The position numbers and the translations under genes were made by a program. Positions 18,155-27,443 of a DNA stretch of 64,000 bases are shown in pieces. Origin of the DNA: Haloimpatiens lingqiaonensis. Lineage in GTDB: Bacteria > Bacillota > Clostridia > Clostridiales > Clostridiaceae. Numbering within the stretch: the stretch's first letter is position 1; every line of letters starts with the position of its first letter. The notes below the pieces were generated by a model. The model was not told the DNA's origin. It worked only from the letters and a program-made list of their open reading frames with translations, and ran no database searches. The DNA is taken from assembly GCF_044502415.1 (NCBI RefSeq), contig NZ_CP172402.1. One strand, given 5' to 3'.

Positions 18155-18289
18155 ATAAACAGAGCTCTTAGCTTCAGATGGAGTTTTTACTCCAACTGAA
18201 GGTTAGAGATCGTTATCCAGGGACGTAGCTGCCGTTATCTCCCACTTTGTTAGAAGTGGGAGTGTTACGGCAGGTAGTCATCGGATAAA
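18155..18289 (+). repeat. 135-bp structured repeat, copy A
   Basis: Starts ATAAACAGAGCTC and ends GTCATCGGATAAA. Left part: hairpin around GGAGTTTTTACTCC. Right part: TTATCC ... GGATAA enclosing a stem CTGCCGTTA ... TACGGCAG that is topped by CTCCCACTT/AAGTGGGAG. It lies between the convergent gtrA-like and parC genes. The other copies are at 27444, 44491, 47569, 53707 and 61364, all 135 bp on the + strand. Confidence 0.9.
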
Positions 18290-18302
18290 TTTTATTAGAA
18301 TA

Positions 18303-18462
18303 CAAAAAAGCACTGCTACATTAAGAAATTTACATGGGGCTGTGGCATTAAGAAGAAATACTACAATATATTGTGCTAACTTTAAATTTGCAATTCAATA
18401 TATTGTATGTAAATTCCTTAATGCGACAGCCCCAGTATTTATTCTCGTGTAGCAGTATTTTT
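18303..18462. terminator. Bidirectional terminator hairpin whose loop holds a 98-bp MITE
   Basis: ACTGCTACA (18312-18320) pairs with TGTAGCAGT (18448-18456), with A-run before and T-run after, between convergent genes. The intervening 127 bases are mostly the MITE at 18336-18433. This looks like an insertion into a terminator loop that leaves the stem arms intact. Confidence 0.5.
18336..18433 (-). mobile_element. 98-bp MITE, family G, copy 1
   Basis: Ends GGGGCTGTGGCATTAAG and its inverse. The reverse complement aligns over its whole 98-bp length with the element at 34333-34430 (for example AATTTACATAC, GCACAATATAT). No ORF. The ends resemble those of DDE insertion sequences, but the parent was not identified. 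Confidence 0.75.
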
Positions 18463-18510
18463 TATTTCATATTAATTTTATATTTTTTACAAATCACTCA
18501 TTTAAATGCA

Positions 18511-21432
18511 TTATTTTATCTTAACGCCACTTAAGCTCTCATCCATAACCACCAACATAAGGCTTTTTCCTCTACCTGCTCTATTTTGAGATTTTATTTC
18601 ATCTAAAAGTACTTCTTCTACATTCTTCTTATTAGTTGTTAATACAATTTTTTCTGTATTACTTGAATATGAAACAGCAATTTCATTAAGCTCACTGTTT
18701 TCCTTAGATATTTCTGCCTCTACAAGTGCTCCAAATATCACTTCATCATCTTCTCTTAAACTTATTCCCGTAACCCCTGAAGCTATTTTACCCATGTAAT
18801 TTACAGAATCCCCAGGAAATCTTATACTCATTGCTTTTTTGGTTATCATAATTATATCTTTTTTATCTAATGAATTATAATATTCCACACTTATAAGTGA
18901 ATCCTCTTCATTCCTAAATTTATACCCTGCAGTGGATATATAATTACCCTTAAATTCACTTAAAGCTGTTTTTTTAACATATCCTTTTTTGCTAAAGAAG
19001 GATATGTCTATTTCTTCATTAAAATCTTTTATAGACAATGTATTTAATACTACGGAGTCTTTATTAAATTCATCTAATATATTAATTAAATTAAACTTAT
19101 CACCATTTATATTCTCTAATAAATACCCAGGTATCTGATGAACAAATCCCTTACTATCAAATACTAGTATAGTATCATCCCATTTATAGCTAAGGCTTCC
19201 CGCAAATTCTTTATCACTAACTTTAATATTTCCTGTTTTACTTATTTTGATAAATAAATCCTTAGGCCAGTACTGCTCTACAAATTTCACAGATTTAATT
19301 TTATTCTTTAAGCCTAAATTTACTAAAGTTGTACCTCTTATATTTCTGTCTCCCTCTTCTAGTTTAGGCTCCTTTAATGTGAAGCTTAAATCATTTTCCG
19401 TTAAAATTTCAATATATCCTTCTTCTCTTTCACAATTCATTAAACTTACATTTATTAATTTTTCGTTATCCTTAAGCTTTAAAGCTGAAATTTTTGAATA
19501 ATTAGTGTTGAATCTTTCTAAAGAGGACTTTTTAATATTTCCTTCATCTGTTAAGAACATAAGTACCTTTGGGCTGCTAAAATCATCTATGGAATATACA
19601 TTTACCATTTTTTCTTCTTCTAAATTTAAACCTTTAATTATAGAATCTAATCTTTCACCTTTTTCCTTCCATTTAAGCTCTGGAAGATCTATAACCTTTG
19701 TTTGATACATATTACCCTTATCCGTAAACACAATCAAACTATGCTTTGTATTAGACTCTATAAAATACTTATTAAAGTCTCCTTCTCTATACTCAATATC
19801 TGCTACACCTAAATTAGTTCTAACATAGGATTTAGATGAAATTCTCTTTATAAATCCTTCATTGGATAGAGTTATTATATTGTCCTCTTCTATTATTATT
19901 TCTTCAATTTCTATTTTAGCTTCATCATCATCTTTTACTATTTCAGTTCTTCTTTCATCACCATACATATCCTTTACGTCTAAAAGTTCTTTTTTAATTA
20001 CTTTATAAAGCTCATTTTCACTGGATAGTATTTTTTCTAAAGCTTTGATTTTCTTTTCTAATTCTTTATATTCCTTTTGGAAAACCTTTATTTCTAATCC
20101 AGTAAGCTTATAAAGCATAAGTTCAACTATAGCCTGTGCCTGCTCTTGCGTGAAGCCAAATTTATTTATAAGATTATTTTCAGAATCCTTTTTAGACTTA
20201 GATGCCCTTATTACCGCTAATATTTCATCCATTATATCTATAGCTTTTATGAATCCTTCTACTATATGGAATCTCTTCTTTGTGACTTCTAAATCCTTAA
20301 GAGTCCTTCTTGTAACTACTTCCTTTTGATGCTCTACATAATATTTAAGTATAGTCTTAAGTCCCATTGTTTCAGGTTTACCATCGGCTAAAGCCACCAT
20401 ATTAAAGTTTACATTACATTGAAGATCTGTTTTTTTAAATAAACACTTTAAAACCTTCTCCACCATGTCTTTTTCCACAGACTTTCTAAATTCGATAACC
20501 GCTCTTATACCATTTCTATCAGATTCATCTCTTATATCTGTTATAGACTCTAATGTTTTAGAGTGTTTTTTGTCTGCTGTCATCTCTGAAATAGTTTGAA
20601 GTATTTTAGCTTTATTTTTTCTGTAAGGGAATTCTTTTATAACTATGCCCCATCTTCCATTTTCCAATTTTTCTATAGATGTTTTAGCACGCAAAGTAAC
20701 TTTTCCCTCACCAGTTTCATAGCTGGACAATATGGAGTTTTTACCTATCAAAACTCCACCTGTAGGTAAATCTGGCCCTTTTATATAATTTAAAAGTTCT
20801 TTTACTGATATATCATTATTTTCTATGTATGCTATTGTTCCGTCTATTACTTCACTTAAATTATGAGGTGGTATATTTGTAGATAATCCTACTGCTATAC
20901 CAAAGGTTCCATTTACCAATAAGTTTGGATATCTACTTGGAAGTACCTTTGGTTCCTTTTCTGTTTCCGAATAGTTATAAATCATATCTACTACATCTTT
21001 ATCTATATCCCTTAAAGCCTCTAGGGCAATAGGTGTAAGCCTTGCCTCTGTGTAACGCATGGCCGCAGCACTGTCACCATCTATACTTCCCCAGTTACCG
21101 TGACCATCTATTAAGGGGTATCTAGTAGAAAAGCTTTGAGCCAATATAACTAAAGCATCATATACGGAAGTATCCCCATGGGGATGAAATTTTCCAAGAA
21201 TATCTCCTACAATTCTTGCGGATTTAAAATAAGGCTTATCTGGAAAAGCCTTAAGCATGTATGCACCATAAAGTATTCTTCTGTGAACCGGTTTAAATCC
21301 ATCTCTTACATCGGGAAGAGCCCTGTCTTTAGCTACTTCTACCGCGTAGGGCAAGTAGTTTTCAGGCATGGCATCTTCTAGAGGTATTTCTATAATATTA
21401 TTATCCTTAGGTATGTCAACTTTTTTAGCCAT
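18511..21432 (-). CDS. parC: DNA topoisomerase IV subunit A
   Basis: 973 residues. The breakage-reunion domain shows PDVRDGFKPVHRRILYGA, the catalytic tyrosine in AAMRYTEARL, and PHNLSEVIDG. A long coiled-coil follows (about 390-450, with QEQAQAIVELMLYKLTGLE), and then a C-terminal beta-pinwheel domain. Only a degenerate GyrA-box-like RAGRGKS occurs near the end, which favours ParC over GyrA. With ParE it decatenates daughter chromosomes using ATP. It starts 44 bases after the parE stop with site AAAGGAATGAG, so one operon. Confidence 0.88.
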   Translation of the reverse strand: MAKKVDIPKDNNIIEIPLEDAMPENYLPYAVEVAKDRALPDVRDGFKPVHRRILYGAYMLKAFPDKPYFKSARIVGDILGKFHPHGDTSVYDALVILAQSFSTRYPLIDGHGNWGSIDGDSAAAMRYTEARLTPIALEALRDIDKDVVDMIYNYSETEKEPKVLPSRYPNLLVNGTFGIAVGLSTNIPPHNLSEVIDGTIAYIENNDISVKELLNYIKGPDLPTGGVLIGKNSILSSYETGEGKVTLRAKTSIEKLENGRWGIVIKEFPYRKNKAKILQTISEMTADKKHSKTLESITDIRDESDRNGIRAVIEFRKSVEKDMVEKVLKCLFKKTDLQCNVNFNMVALADGKPETMGLKTILKYYVEHQKEVVTRRTLKDLEVTKKRFHIVEGFIKAIDIMDEILAVIRASKSKKDSENNLINKFGFTQEQAQAIVELMLYKLTGLEIKVFQKEYKELEKKIKALEKILSSENELYKVIKKELLDVKDMYGDERRTEIVKDDDEAKIEIEEIIIEEDNIITLSNEGFIKRISSKSYVRTNLGVADIEYREGDFNKYFIESNTKHSLIVFTDKGNMYQTKVIDLPELKWKEKGERLDSIIKGLNLEEEKMVNVYSIDDFSSPKVLMFLTDEGNIKKSSLERFNTNYSKISALKLKDNEKLINVSLMNCEREEGYIEILTENDLSFTLKEPKLEEGDRNIRGTTLVNLGLKNKIKSVKFVEQYWPKDLFIKISKTGNIKVSDKEFAGSLSYKWDDTILVFDSKGFVHQIPGYLLENINGDKFNLINILDEFNKDSVVLNTLSIKDFNEEIDISFFSKKGYVKKTALSEFKGNYISTAGYKFRNEEDSLISVEYYNSLDKKDIIMITKKAMSIRFPGDSVNYMGKIASGVTGISLREDDEVIFGALVEAEISKENSELNEIAVSYSSNTEKIVLTTNKKNVEEVLLDEIKSQNRAGRGKSLMLVVMDESLSGVKIK

Positions 21433-21476
21433 TTTCTCATTCCTTTCTAAATTCTATAACATCTCATTATTAAGTT

Positions 21477-23447
21477 TTAAAACTTTCCGTACTTATACAT
21501 ATAGTTTCTTCTAGGTTCCACCACTTCACCCATTAAAAGAGAAACCATCTTTTCTGCCTTTGCTGCATCATCAATAGTGACCCTTTGGAGAATTCTAGTC
21601 TCAGGATTTAATGTAGTGTCCCAAAGCTGATCTGGATTCATTTCTCCAAGTCCTTTATATCTTTGGATGCTTGCACCTTTTCCTATAATCTTCTTTGCAT
21701 CTTCTAAATCATCATCACTATAAGCGTATTTTTCTAAATTTCCGCCCTTGCCACTTTTGTATACCTTGTAAAGAGGTGGAAGCGCTATATATAAATGCCC
21801 ATTAGCTATAAGCTGTCTCATGTATCTATAAATATAAGTCATCCAAAGGGTTCTTATATGATACCCATCCACATCTGCATCACTTAATATTATTATTTTA
21901 TCGTATTTAAGTTCTTTCTCATCATAATTGTCTAAAACTCCAGTGCCTATAGCTGTATTAAATATTTTAAGTTCCTCACTGGCAAGTACATTTTCTAATT
22001 TTTGCTTTTCCGTGTTCATAATTTTACCTTTAGAAGGCATTATGGTCTGAAATCTTCTGTCCCTGGCCATTTTAGCACTACCACCAGCAGAATCTCCCTC
22101 CACAATTATAAATTCCCTAGAGTCAATATCTCTCATGGTACAAACGGCTACCTTTCCTGCTAAAGGAGCTGTACCCTTACCTACCTTTTTCTTTTCCGCT
22201 TCATTTATCTTTTTTATTTTTTCTCTTCTAGCTGCAGCAGCCACAGCATTATTTATTATATTTGCAGCTATTTCCTTATTATCTTCTATCCAAACACATA
22301 AGCAATTATAACTTAAATCATTTAATGCAGTATAAGCTTCATTATTGCCCAGTTTTGTTTTAGTTTGTCCTTCAAATATAGGGTTGGTTATTTTCACTTT
22401 TAATATAGCCGTAAGTCCTTCTCTTAAGTCATTTCCTTCAAAATCATCTTTTTCTTTCATGAGATTTAATTTTTTAGCCATGTCTTTAAAAGCACGCGTC
22501 ATGCCTGTCTTAAATCCAGTTTCATGAGTACCTGCCTCTGTAGTAGGTATATTATTTACATAGCTGGCTATATATTCTGTAGTAGAATCTGTAAATTGTA
22601 TACATACCTCTGCATACACATTATTTTCCCCTATTTTTCTTTCATCTTCAAATAATATAGGTTCTTTATGGATTGGGGTTTTACTTTCATTTAAATAATC
22701 CATAAAATCCAAAAGACCTCTTTCAGAATGATATTCTTTTGAAGTCTCACTTTCTCCTCTTATATCTTTTAGAACAAGTCTTATACCTTTATTTTGAAAA
22801 GCTAGTTCTTGAAGTCTTTCATCTATTATTTCTAATTTAAATTCAGTAGTAGAAAACACCTTACTGTCTGGTAAAAAAGTAACCTTTGTTCCAGTTTCCT
22901 TAGTTTTCCCTACCTCCATAAGTGGAGTTACTGGAGTACCTGGCATATCCTTTTTTAATTCTTTATCATAAGCATATTCAAATCTTTGCCTATATATTTT
23001 TCCACCCTGAAAAACCTCTACTTCCATCCATTTTGAAAGTGCATTTACTACAGATGAACCAACTCCATGCAATCCACCTGAAGTTTTATAATTTTTATTA
23101 TTAAATTTTCCTCCAGTATGTAGTTCTGTAAAAACCATTTCCACACCAGATTTCTTCTTAATTGGATGTATTCCCGTAGGAATTCCCCTTCCATTATCTC
23201 TTACAGTAATACTGCCATCTTTATTTAACATTACTTCTGCAGTATCACCAAAGCCATTAGTTATTTCATCTATAGCATTATCTAATATCTCCCACAGGCA
23301 ATGATGAAGTCCTCTAGAACCTGTAGAACCTATATACATACCTGGTCTAATCCTTACAGGCTCTAATTTTTCTAATGAAGTTAAATCTGTAACATCATAA
23401 TTCATTTTATTATTATCTATTTTATTATCCAATTTATTATTAATCAC
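21477..23447 (-). CDS. parE: DNA topoisomerase IV subunit B
   Basis: 656 residues. ATPase domain: RPGMYIGSTG, WEILDNAIDE, DNGRGIPTG, GGLHGVGSSVVNALS; TOPRIM domain: VEGDSAGGSAKM, SDADVDGYHIRTL; C-terminal QRYKGLGEMNPDQLW. It pairs with the ParC encoded downstream. I choose a GTG start because GGAGG lies seven bases before it; an upstream ATG at 23474 would put that site inside the gene. GyrB is the main alternative, but the adjacent ParC-like subunit argues for topoisomerase IV. Confidence 0.88.
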   Translation of the reverse strand: MINNKLDNKIDNNKMNYDVTDLTSLEKLEPVRIRPGMYIGSTGSRGLHHCLWEILDNAIDEITNGFGDTAEVMLNKDGSITVRDNGRGIPTGIHPIKKKSGVEMVFTELHTGGKFNNKNYKTSGGLHGVGSSVVNALSKWMEVEVFQGGKIYRQRFEYAYDKELKKDMPGTPVTPLMEVGKTKETGTKVTFLPDSKVFSTTEFKLEIIDERLQELAFQNKGIRLVLKDIRGESETSKEYHSERGLLDFMDYLNESKTPIHKEPILFEDERKIGENNVYAEVCIQFTDSTTEYIASYVNNIPTTEAGTHETGFKTGMTRAFKDMAKKLNLMKEKDDFEGNDLREGLTAILKVKITNPIFEGQTKTKLGNNEAYTALNDLSYNCLCVWIEDNKEIAANIINNAVAAAARREKIKKINEAEKKKVGKGTAPLAGKVAVCTMRDIDSREFIIVEGDSAGGSAKMARDRRFQTIMPSKGKIMNTEKQKLENVLASEELKIFNTAIGTGVLDNYDEKELKYDKIIILSDADVDGYHIRTLWMTYIYRYMRQLIANGHLYIALPPLYKVYKSGKGGNLEKYAYSDDDLEDAKKIIGKGASIQRYKGLGEMNPDQLWDTTLNPETRILQRVTIDDAAKAEKMVSLLMGEVVEPRRNYMYKYGKF

Positions 23448-23799
23448 ACTATGCTGCCTCCAATCTAAAAGCATCTTACAAACATGCGTTCTAAATCAAA
23501 CTATATATTTATATTAACTTAAATTACACTATAAATGCAAGTATTTTATAGCCCTCTACATAAAAGTCAATTATTATAACCTATTGATGCATTTCCTGTA
23601 ATTTACATTTATTCTCATATACTATAGTATAAACGTTAAATTAAATGCTGTCAAAGCAAACATAATTATTTTATTAATTTATGGCCATTTCATAAGTTTT
23701 ATACTTTATTAACAAAATGTTAATGATAAAAAAGCAAGTTAATATTATAATAGACTTATAGGATATTTATAAAAAATATATTAAAGGACGGTTATTCAT
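23448..23799. other. Divergent intergenic region between parE and a CBS-domain gene
   Basis: 352 bases, very A/T-rich. It must hold the promoters of both divergent genes (a TATAAT-like hexamer lies near 23748), but no confident pair of hexamers or structured RNA was seen. Confidence 0.4.
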
Positions 23800-24210
23800 A
23801 TGAATGTAGCTTTTTTTCTTACGCCAAAGACGGATGTTGTTTATTTAAATATAAATTCTACTATGAGGCAGGCTTTAGAAAAGATGGAGTTTCATCGTTA
23901 TACTGCAGTTCCTCTAATAGATGATGGTGGCAGATATGTTGGAACTTTAACCGAGGGAGACCTTCTTTGGAAAATCAAAAGTCTAAACACCTTAGACTTT
24001 AATAAAACCAATGATGTTTTAGTAAAAAATATTCCAAGACGTGTTAAAAATAAACCCGTATCCATTAACTCAGACATAGGAAGTTTAATAAGCCTAGCAA
24101 AAGATCAAAATTTTGTGCCTGTAGTAGACGATCAAGGAATATTTATTGGCATTATAAAAAGAAGTGATATAATAACTTATTGCCAAAACATGGTATATAA
24201 AAACAACTAA
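23800..24210 (+). CDS. Tandem CBS-domain protein
   Basis: 136 residues made of two CBS motifs. CBS1 covers residues 5-60 (MRQALEKMEFHRYTAVPLID, GGRYVGTLTEGDLLW); CBS2 covers residues 75-133 (VPVVDDQGIFIGIIKRSDII). Stand-alone CBS pairs bind adenine nucleotides and act as sensors of energy state or signal nucleotides; the partner is unknown. The site is AAAGGACGG. A strong hairpin follows the stop. Confidence 0.88.
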   Translation: MNVAFFLTPKTDVVYLNINSTMRQALEKMEFHRYTAVPLIDDGGRYVGTLTEGDLLWKIKSLNTLDFNKTNDVLVKNIPRRVKNKPVSINSDIGSLISLAKDQNFVPVVDDQGIFIGIIKRSDIITYCQNMVYKNN

Positions 24211-24215
24211 TTTAA

Positions 24216-24265
24216 ATACCCAATCTTTCCTGTGTATTTAATATTTAACACTAGAGATTGGGTAT
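24216..24265. terminator. Hairpin between convergent CBS and kinase-like genes
   Basis: ATACCCAATCT pairs perfectly with AGATTGGGTAT around a 28-base loop; it probably terminates transcription from both sides. Confidence 0.6.
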
Positions 24266-24309
24266 TCAGTCTAAATATAAATTTTTATTTAATATTTTTA
24301 TATAATATG

Positions 24310-24897
24310 TTACTTAATGTTTTTATCTAAATATCTTCTAATTCTGTGATTCCACAAATTATAATATTCACTTTCTTCTTCTTTTACCACATATAAAAAC
24401 TCTTCTAATGCACCTATTTTGTTTAACCCCTTCATTAAATGTCTAGGATAAATTACTTCTTTGCTATAGCTATTTTTAGGGTCTATAACCATTAAAGACT
24501 TATCTTCTTGAACATAAATATCCTTACATCTTATATCAAGTCTCTTAAAGTTAAGTCTCTTAAATTCTTTTATTAATTTTATTAAATTAATAGATATATT
24601 TCTATCCATACCTTCTCTTATTATATAATAATCTAGTCTCTCGCCACCTACATAATCTCTTATTATATAATAGTCTCCATGCTTATAAGTCTTTGGAAAA
24701 TATTTACTGGTGGATACATTCTTAAATATATAATATTCATCCAAGCATACCTTAGGCTCAATAAAAATCTTCATAATCTTATTATCTGGTAGTAAATAAA
24801 CTATGCCATTATGCCCCTTACCTAAGTACTGTCCTTTTTTTAAAGCCTCTTCTGCTTTTTCATCCATATCTATGTAGTAATCTATTAATTTTTTCAT
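24310..24897 (-). CDS. Small protein-kinase-fold protein
   Basis: 195 residues. It keeps a glycine-rich loop (LGKGHNGIVYLL), a lysine in NKIMKIF, a reduced catalytic loop (RLDIRCKDIYV) and a DFG-like VIDPKN. The length and compact C-lobe resemble small bacterial kinase-like proteins rather than full Ser/Thr kinases. A substrate is not evident. Alternatives are an inactive pseudokinase or a sugar/aminoglycoside-type kinase. It is a lone gene with site GGGGAG before the ATG. Confidence 0.7.
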   Translation of the reverse strand: MKKLIDYYIDMDEKAEEALKKGQYLGKGHNGIVYLLPDNKIMKIFIEPKVCLDEYYIFKNVSTSKYFPKTYKHGDYYIIRDYVGGERLDYYIIREGMDRNISINLIKLIKEFKRLNFKRLDIRCKDIYVQEDKSLMVIDPKNSYSKEVIYPRHLMKGLNKIGALEEFLYVVKEEESEYYNLWNHRIRRYLDKNIK

Positions 24898-25062
24898 ATA
24901 CTCCCCTCTTTTAATTAGCTCTTATGCTATTTTATGATAGAATAATTAAATATATACTAACTATTGAGTTATAATGTACACATGCTTTAAACCTCATATA
25001 GATAAAGCATTATGTTTCTTATTTCATATTTTTTATGCTTCTTACCTATTACTTCTTACCTA

Positions 25063-25102
25063 CCTTGTATAATGTAGAACTTAAAATTTATATGCGAAAG
25101 TT
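25063..25102 (+). repeat. 40-bp dispersed repeat, copy 1
   Basis: Runs from CCTTGTATAATGTAGAACTT to ATATGCGAAAGTT. It matches the reverse complement of 41218-41257 with one mismatch. It lies in the 294-bp gap upstream of mtnA, which otherwise shows nothing recognised. Confidence 0.7.
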
Positions 25103-25191
25103 CAGTTAAATACTTTTTATGATTAAAGGATTACTTCCTCCGTTGTTGAATTTCTATATATAGTATTCATATAAAGAAAGGGGTATTTTAT

Positions 25192-26235
25192 ATGTCAGAA
25201 CTAATTTCCTTAACATGGGATGATGAAAAGGAGGAACTTTCTCTTTTAGATCAAAGAATTCTTCCAAATACCATCAACTACATAGTGTATAAAAATGGAG
25301 ATGGTATATACGACGCAATAAAAGATATGGTGGTTAGAGGGGCTCCTGCTATAGGCGTTACAGCTGCTTACGGTATATATCTTTCTATAAAAGATGTGTA
25401 TGAAAATAATTTCGAAGCTTTTTTTAATATTATGAAAGAAAAGTGTCAATATATAAATTCCAGCAGACCTACTGCAGTAAATTTATCTTGGGCTTTAAAT
25501 AGAATGTTAAACAAAGCTATTGAATCCAAAGGTATGCCTGTCAATGAAATAAAATCCCTTTTAAAAGCTGAAGCAAAAAATATTCACAAAGAAGATATAG
25601 ATATTTGCAGAAAAATAGGTGAAAATCTGTTGACTCTTTTAAATGATGGAGATGGTATTTTAACTCACTGCAATGCTGGCCAGCTTGCTACTTCTAAGTA
25701 CGGAACTGCCACAGCTCCTATGTATTTAGCAAAGGAAAAGGGGTGGAATTTAAGGGTGTACTCCGATGAAACTAGACCAAGGCTTCAAGGTTCAACTCTA
25801 ACTGCTCTAGAACTTCAAAGAGCTGGCATAGATGTAACCACTATAACAGATAATATGGCTGCTGTAGTTATGAGTCAAGGAAAAATAAATGCAGTTATAG
25901 TTGGCTGCGACCGAATTGCTGCCAACGGAGATACTGCTAACAAAATAGGCACTTTTGGAGTATCTATTTTAGCAAAATATTTTAAAATTCCAATGTATAT
26001 AGCTGCTCCTACACCTAGCATAGATTTAAACACTCCTTGCGGAGAAGATATTCCAATTGAAGAAAGGGATGCTAAAGAGATCACCTGCAGATTTGGCGTA
26101 TGGACAGCTCCAAAGAATGTTAAAGTATACAATCCATCTTTTGATGTAACCCCCCACGAAAACATTACTGCTATAGTTACTGAAAAGGGAATTATTTATC
26201 CTCCTTTTGAGGAAAACCTAAGAAATATTTTATGA
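25192..26235 (+). CDS. mtnA: S-methyl-5-thioribose-1-phosphate isomerase
   Basis: 347 residues, full length. It converts MTR-1-phosphate to MTRu-1-phosphate in methionine salvage. Signatures: RGAPAIGVTAAYG, THCNAGQLATSKYGTA (catalytic cysteine) and GCDRIAANGDTANKIGT (catalytic aspartate), with IPIEERDAKEI near the end. Site AAAGGGG. The usual salvage partners (mtnK, mtnB, mtnD) are absent here; in anaerobes MtnA can feed an alternative DHAP shunt with a class II aldolase, also not nearby. No SAM riboswitch was seen upstream. Confidence 0.95.
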   Translation: MSELISLTWDDEKEELSLLDQRILPNTINYIVYKNGDGIYDAIKDMVVRGAPAIGVTAAYGIYLSIKDVYENNFEAFFNIMKEKCQYINSSRPTAVNLSWALNRMLNKAIESKGMPVNEIKSLLKAEAKNIHKEDIDICRKIGENLLTLLNDGDGILTHCNAGQLATSKYGTATAPMYLAKEKGWNLRVYSDETRPRLQGSTLTALELQRAGIDVTTITDNMAAVVMSQGKINAVIVGCDRIAANGDTANKIGTFGVSILAKYFKIPMYIAAPTPSIDLNTPCGEDIPIEERDAKEITCRFGVWTAPKNVKVYNPSFDVTPHENITAIVTEKGIIYPPFEENLRNIL

Positions 26236-26291
26236 TTAAGCTAGTGTTAAGCTAAAAAACGGAAGCTTTTGCAAATTTTCTATAAATATTT

Positions 26292-26354
26292 TAGGTACTA
26301 AATTCTAAGTATTGTGGAGTATACCTCCTCTCAGCACTCGGAATCTAGTACCTA
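26292..26354. terminator. Hairpin between convergent mtnA and PfkB-kinase genes
   Basis: TAGGTACTA pairs with TAGTACCTA (plus AATTC/GAATC inside), in the 151-base convergent gap. Confidence 0.55.
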
Positions 26355-26386
26355 TATAAAATTTAATTTATATTGTGTTTGAGATT

Positions 26387-27340
26387 TTAATTATACCTTT
26401 TTAATTCCCAAGATAATGAATTTAAAGTTTTTTCAACCATAGAGTAGTTCATATCTGGATGTATAGTATCCTGATGTGAAATTGTTATTACCGCCATAGC
26501 CATAGACACCTTCACAGTTTCTTCTATGGACAAATTATTAATATACCCATATGCTAGTCCAGCTACAAAAGCATCTCCTGCTCCAGTTACATTTAAAACT
26601 TTAACTTCACTTGATTTAATTTTCCCTTCTTCTGTTCCGTTGTTATAATATATACCCTCTTCATCTAAACTTATAAAAACATTTTTTACTCCTAACGATA
26701 AAAAGTGCTTGCCTGCCTTTCTTAGGTCTTCTTCTGTCTCTATCTTCATATCTGCTAGCACTTCTGCCTCATGTCTGTTAGGTTTAATAGTATGAAAATG
26801 CTTAATTAAATGTTTTATATTTTTAGCTTTTTCTGCTGATACAGGGTCTAATATAAATTTTGTATTCCCTTTAAAATTTTCTAATATGTACTTTAGATTT
26901 ACAGGATTGTCTGTATCTAAAATAGTGTATTGCGCATTTTCTATAATCTGTGCCTTAGATTTAATAAAATCACAATCCATTTTATCGATACTTTTCATAT
27001 CTGCTATAGCTGAAACCATTTCACCATTACCATCTAATATAGCCATATATGTAGGAGTGCTTTCACCTTCTAAAATAAGAGAATCCTTCATATCGTAACC
27101 TACCAACGCAGAGTGATTTAACATAGATTTACCATTTTCGTCATTACCTAGAACAGATATAAATTTAGTATTTACACCTACCCTAGCTAAATTCTCTGCT
27201 ATATTTCTGCATACGCCTCCAAAAGACATTCTTATTTTTCCTGGATTAGAATTATATGACCTGTAATTACAACAACAAAATCCAAAAATATCTACTACTG
27301 ACGCCCCCAAAACTAAAACATAAGGTTTTTCACTGTACAT
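26387..27340 (-). CDS. PfkB-family sugar/nucleoside kinase
   Basis: 317 residues. Both PfkB signatures are present: the Gly-rich GGVCRNIAENLARVG and the C-terminal NVTGAGDAFVAGLAYG with catalytic aspartate. The N-terminus (VLVLGASVVDIFGF) and length fit pseudouridine kinase or ribokinase-like members; a pseudouridine-monophosphate glycosidase gene would support the first but is not here. I start at ATG 27340 (GAGGAG eight bases before) rather than the GTG at 27349 that overlaps the site. Confidence 0.85.
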   Translation of the reverse strand: MYSEKPYVLVLGASVVDIFGFCCCNYRSYNSNPGKIRMSFGGVCRNIAENLARVGVNTKFISVLGNDENGKSMLNHSALVGYDMKDSLILEGESTPTYMAILDGNGEMVSAIADMKSIDKMDCDFIKSKAQIIENAQYTILDTDNPVNLKYILENFKGNTKFILDPVSAEKAKNIKHLIKHFHTIKPNRHEAEVLADMKIETEEDLRKAGKHFLSLGVKNVFISLDEEGIYYNNGTEEGKIKSSEVKVLNVTGAGDAFVAGLAYGYINNLSIEETVKVSMAMAVITISHQDTIHPDMNYSMVEKTLNSLSWELKRYN

Positions 27341-27443
27341 TTTTGTCACTCCTCATTAATTGTTTCTTTATATAATAACCTTGTTTATTTTATCACATTT
27401 TTGAATTTATTAAATATTTTTTTCAAATTCTTTATTTTTAATA

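Noticed and set aside
18511..23447. The topoisomerase pair as DNA gyrase (gyrB-gyrA)
   Set aside because: No clean GyrA box in the A subunit, and the gene neighbourhood lacks the origin genes usually near gyrBA; topoisomerase IV fits better, though sequence comparison would settle it.
24898..25191. SAM riboswitch upstream of mtnA
   Set aside because: No conserved S-box or SAM-II/III elements seen; only the 40-bp repeat was found.
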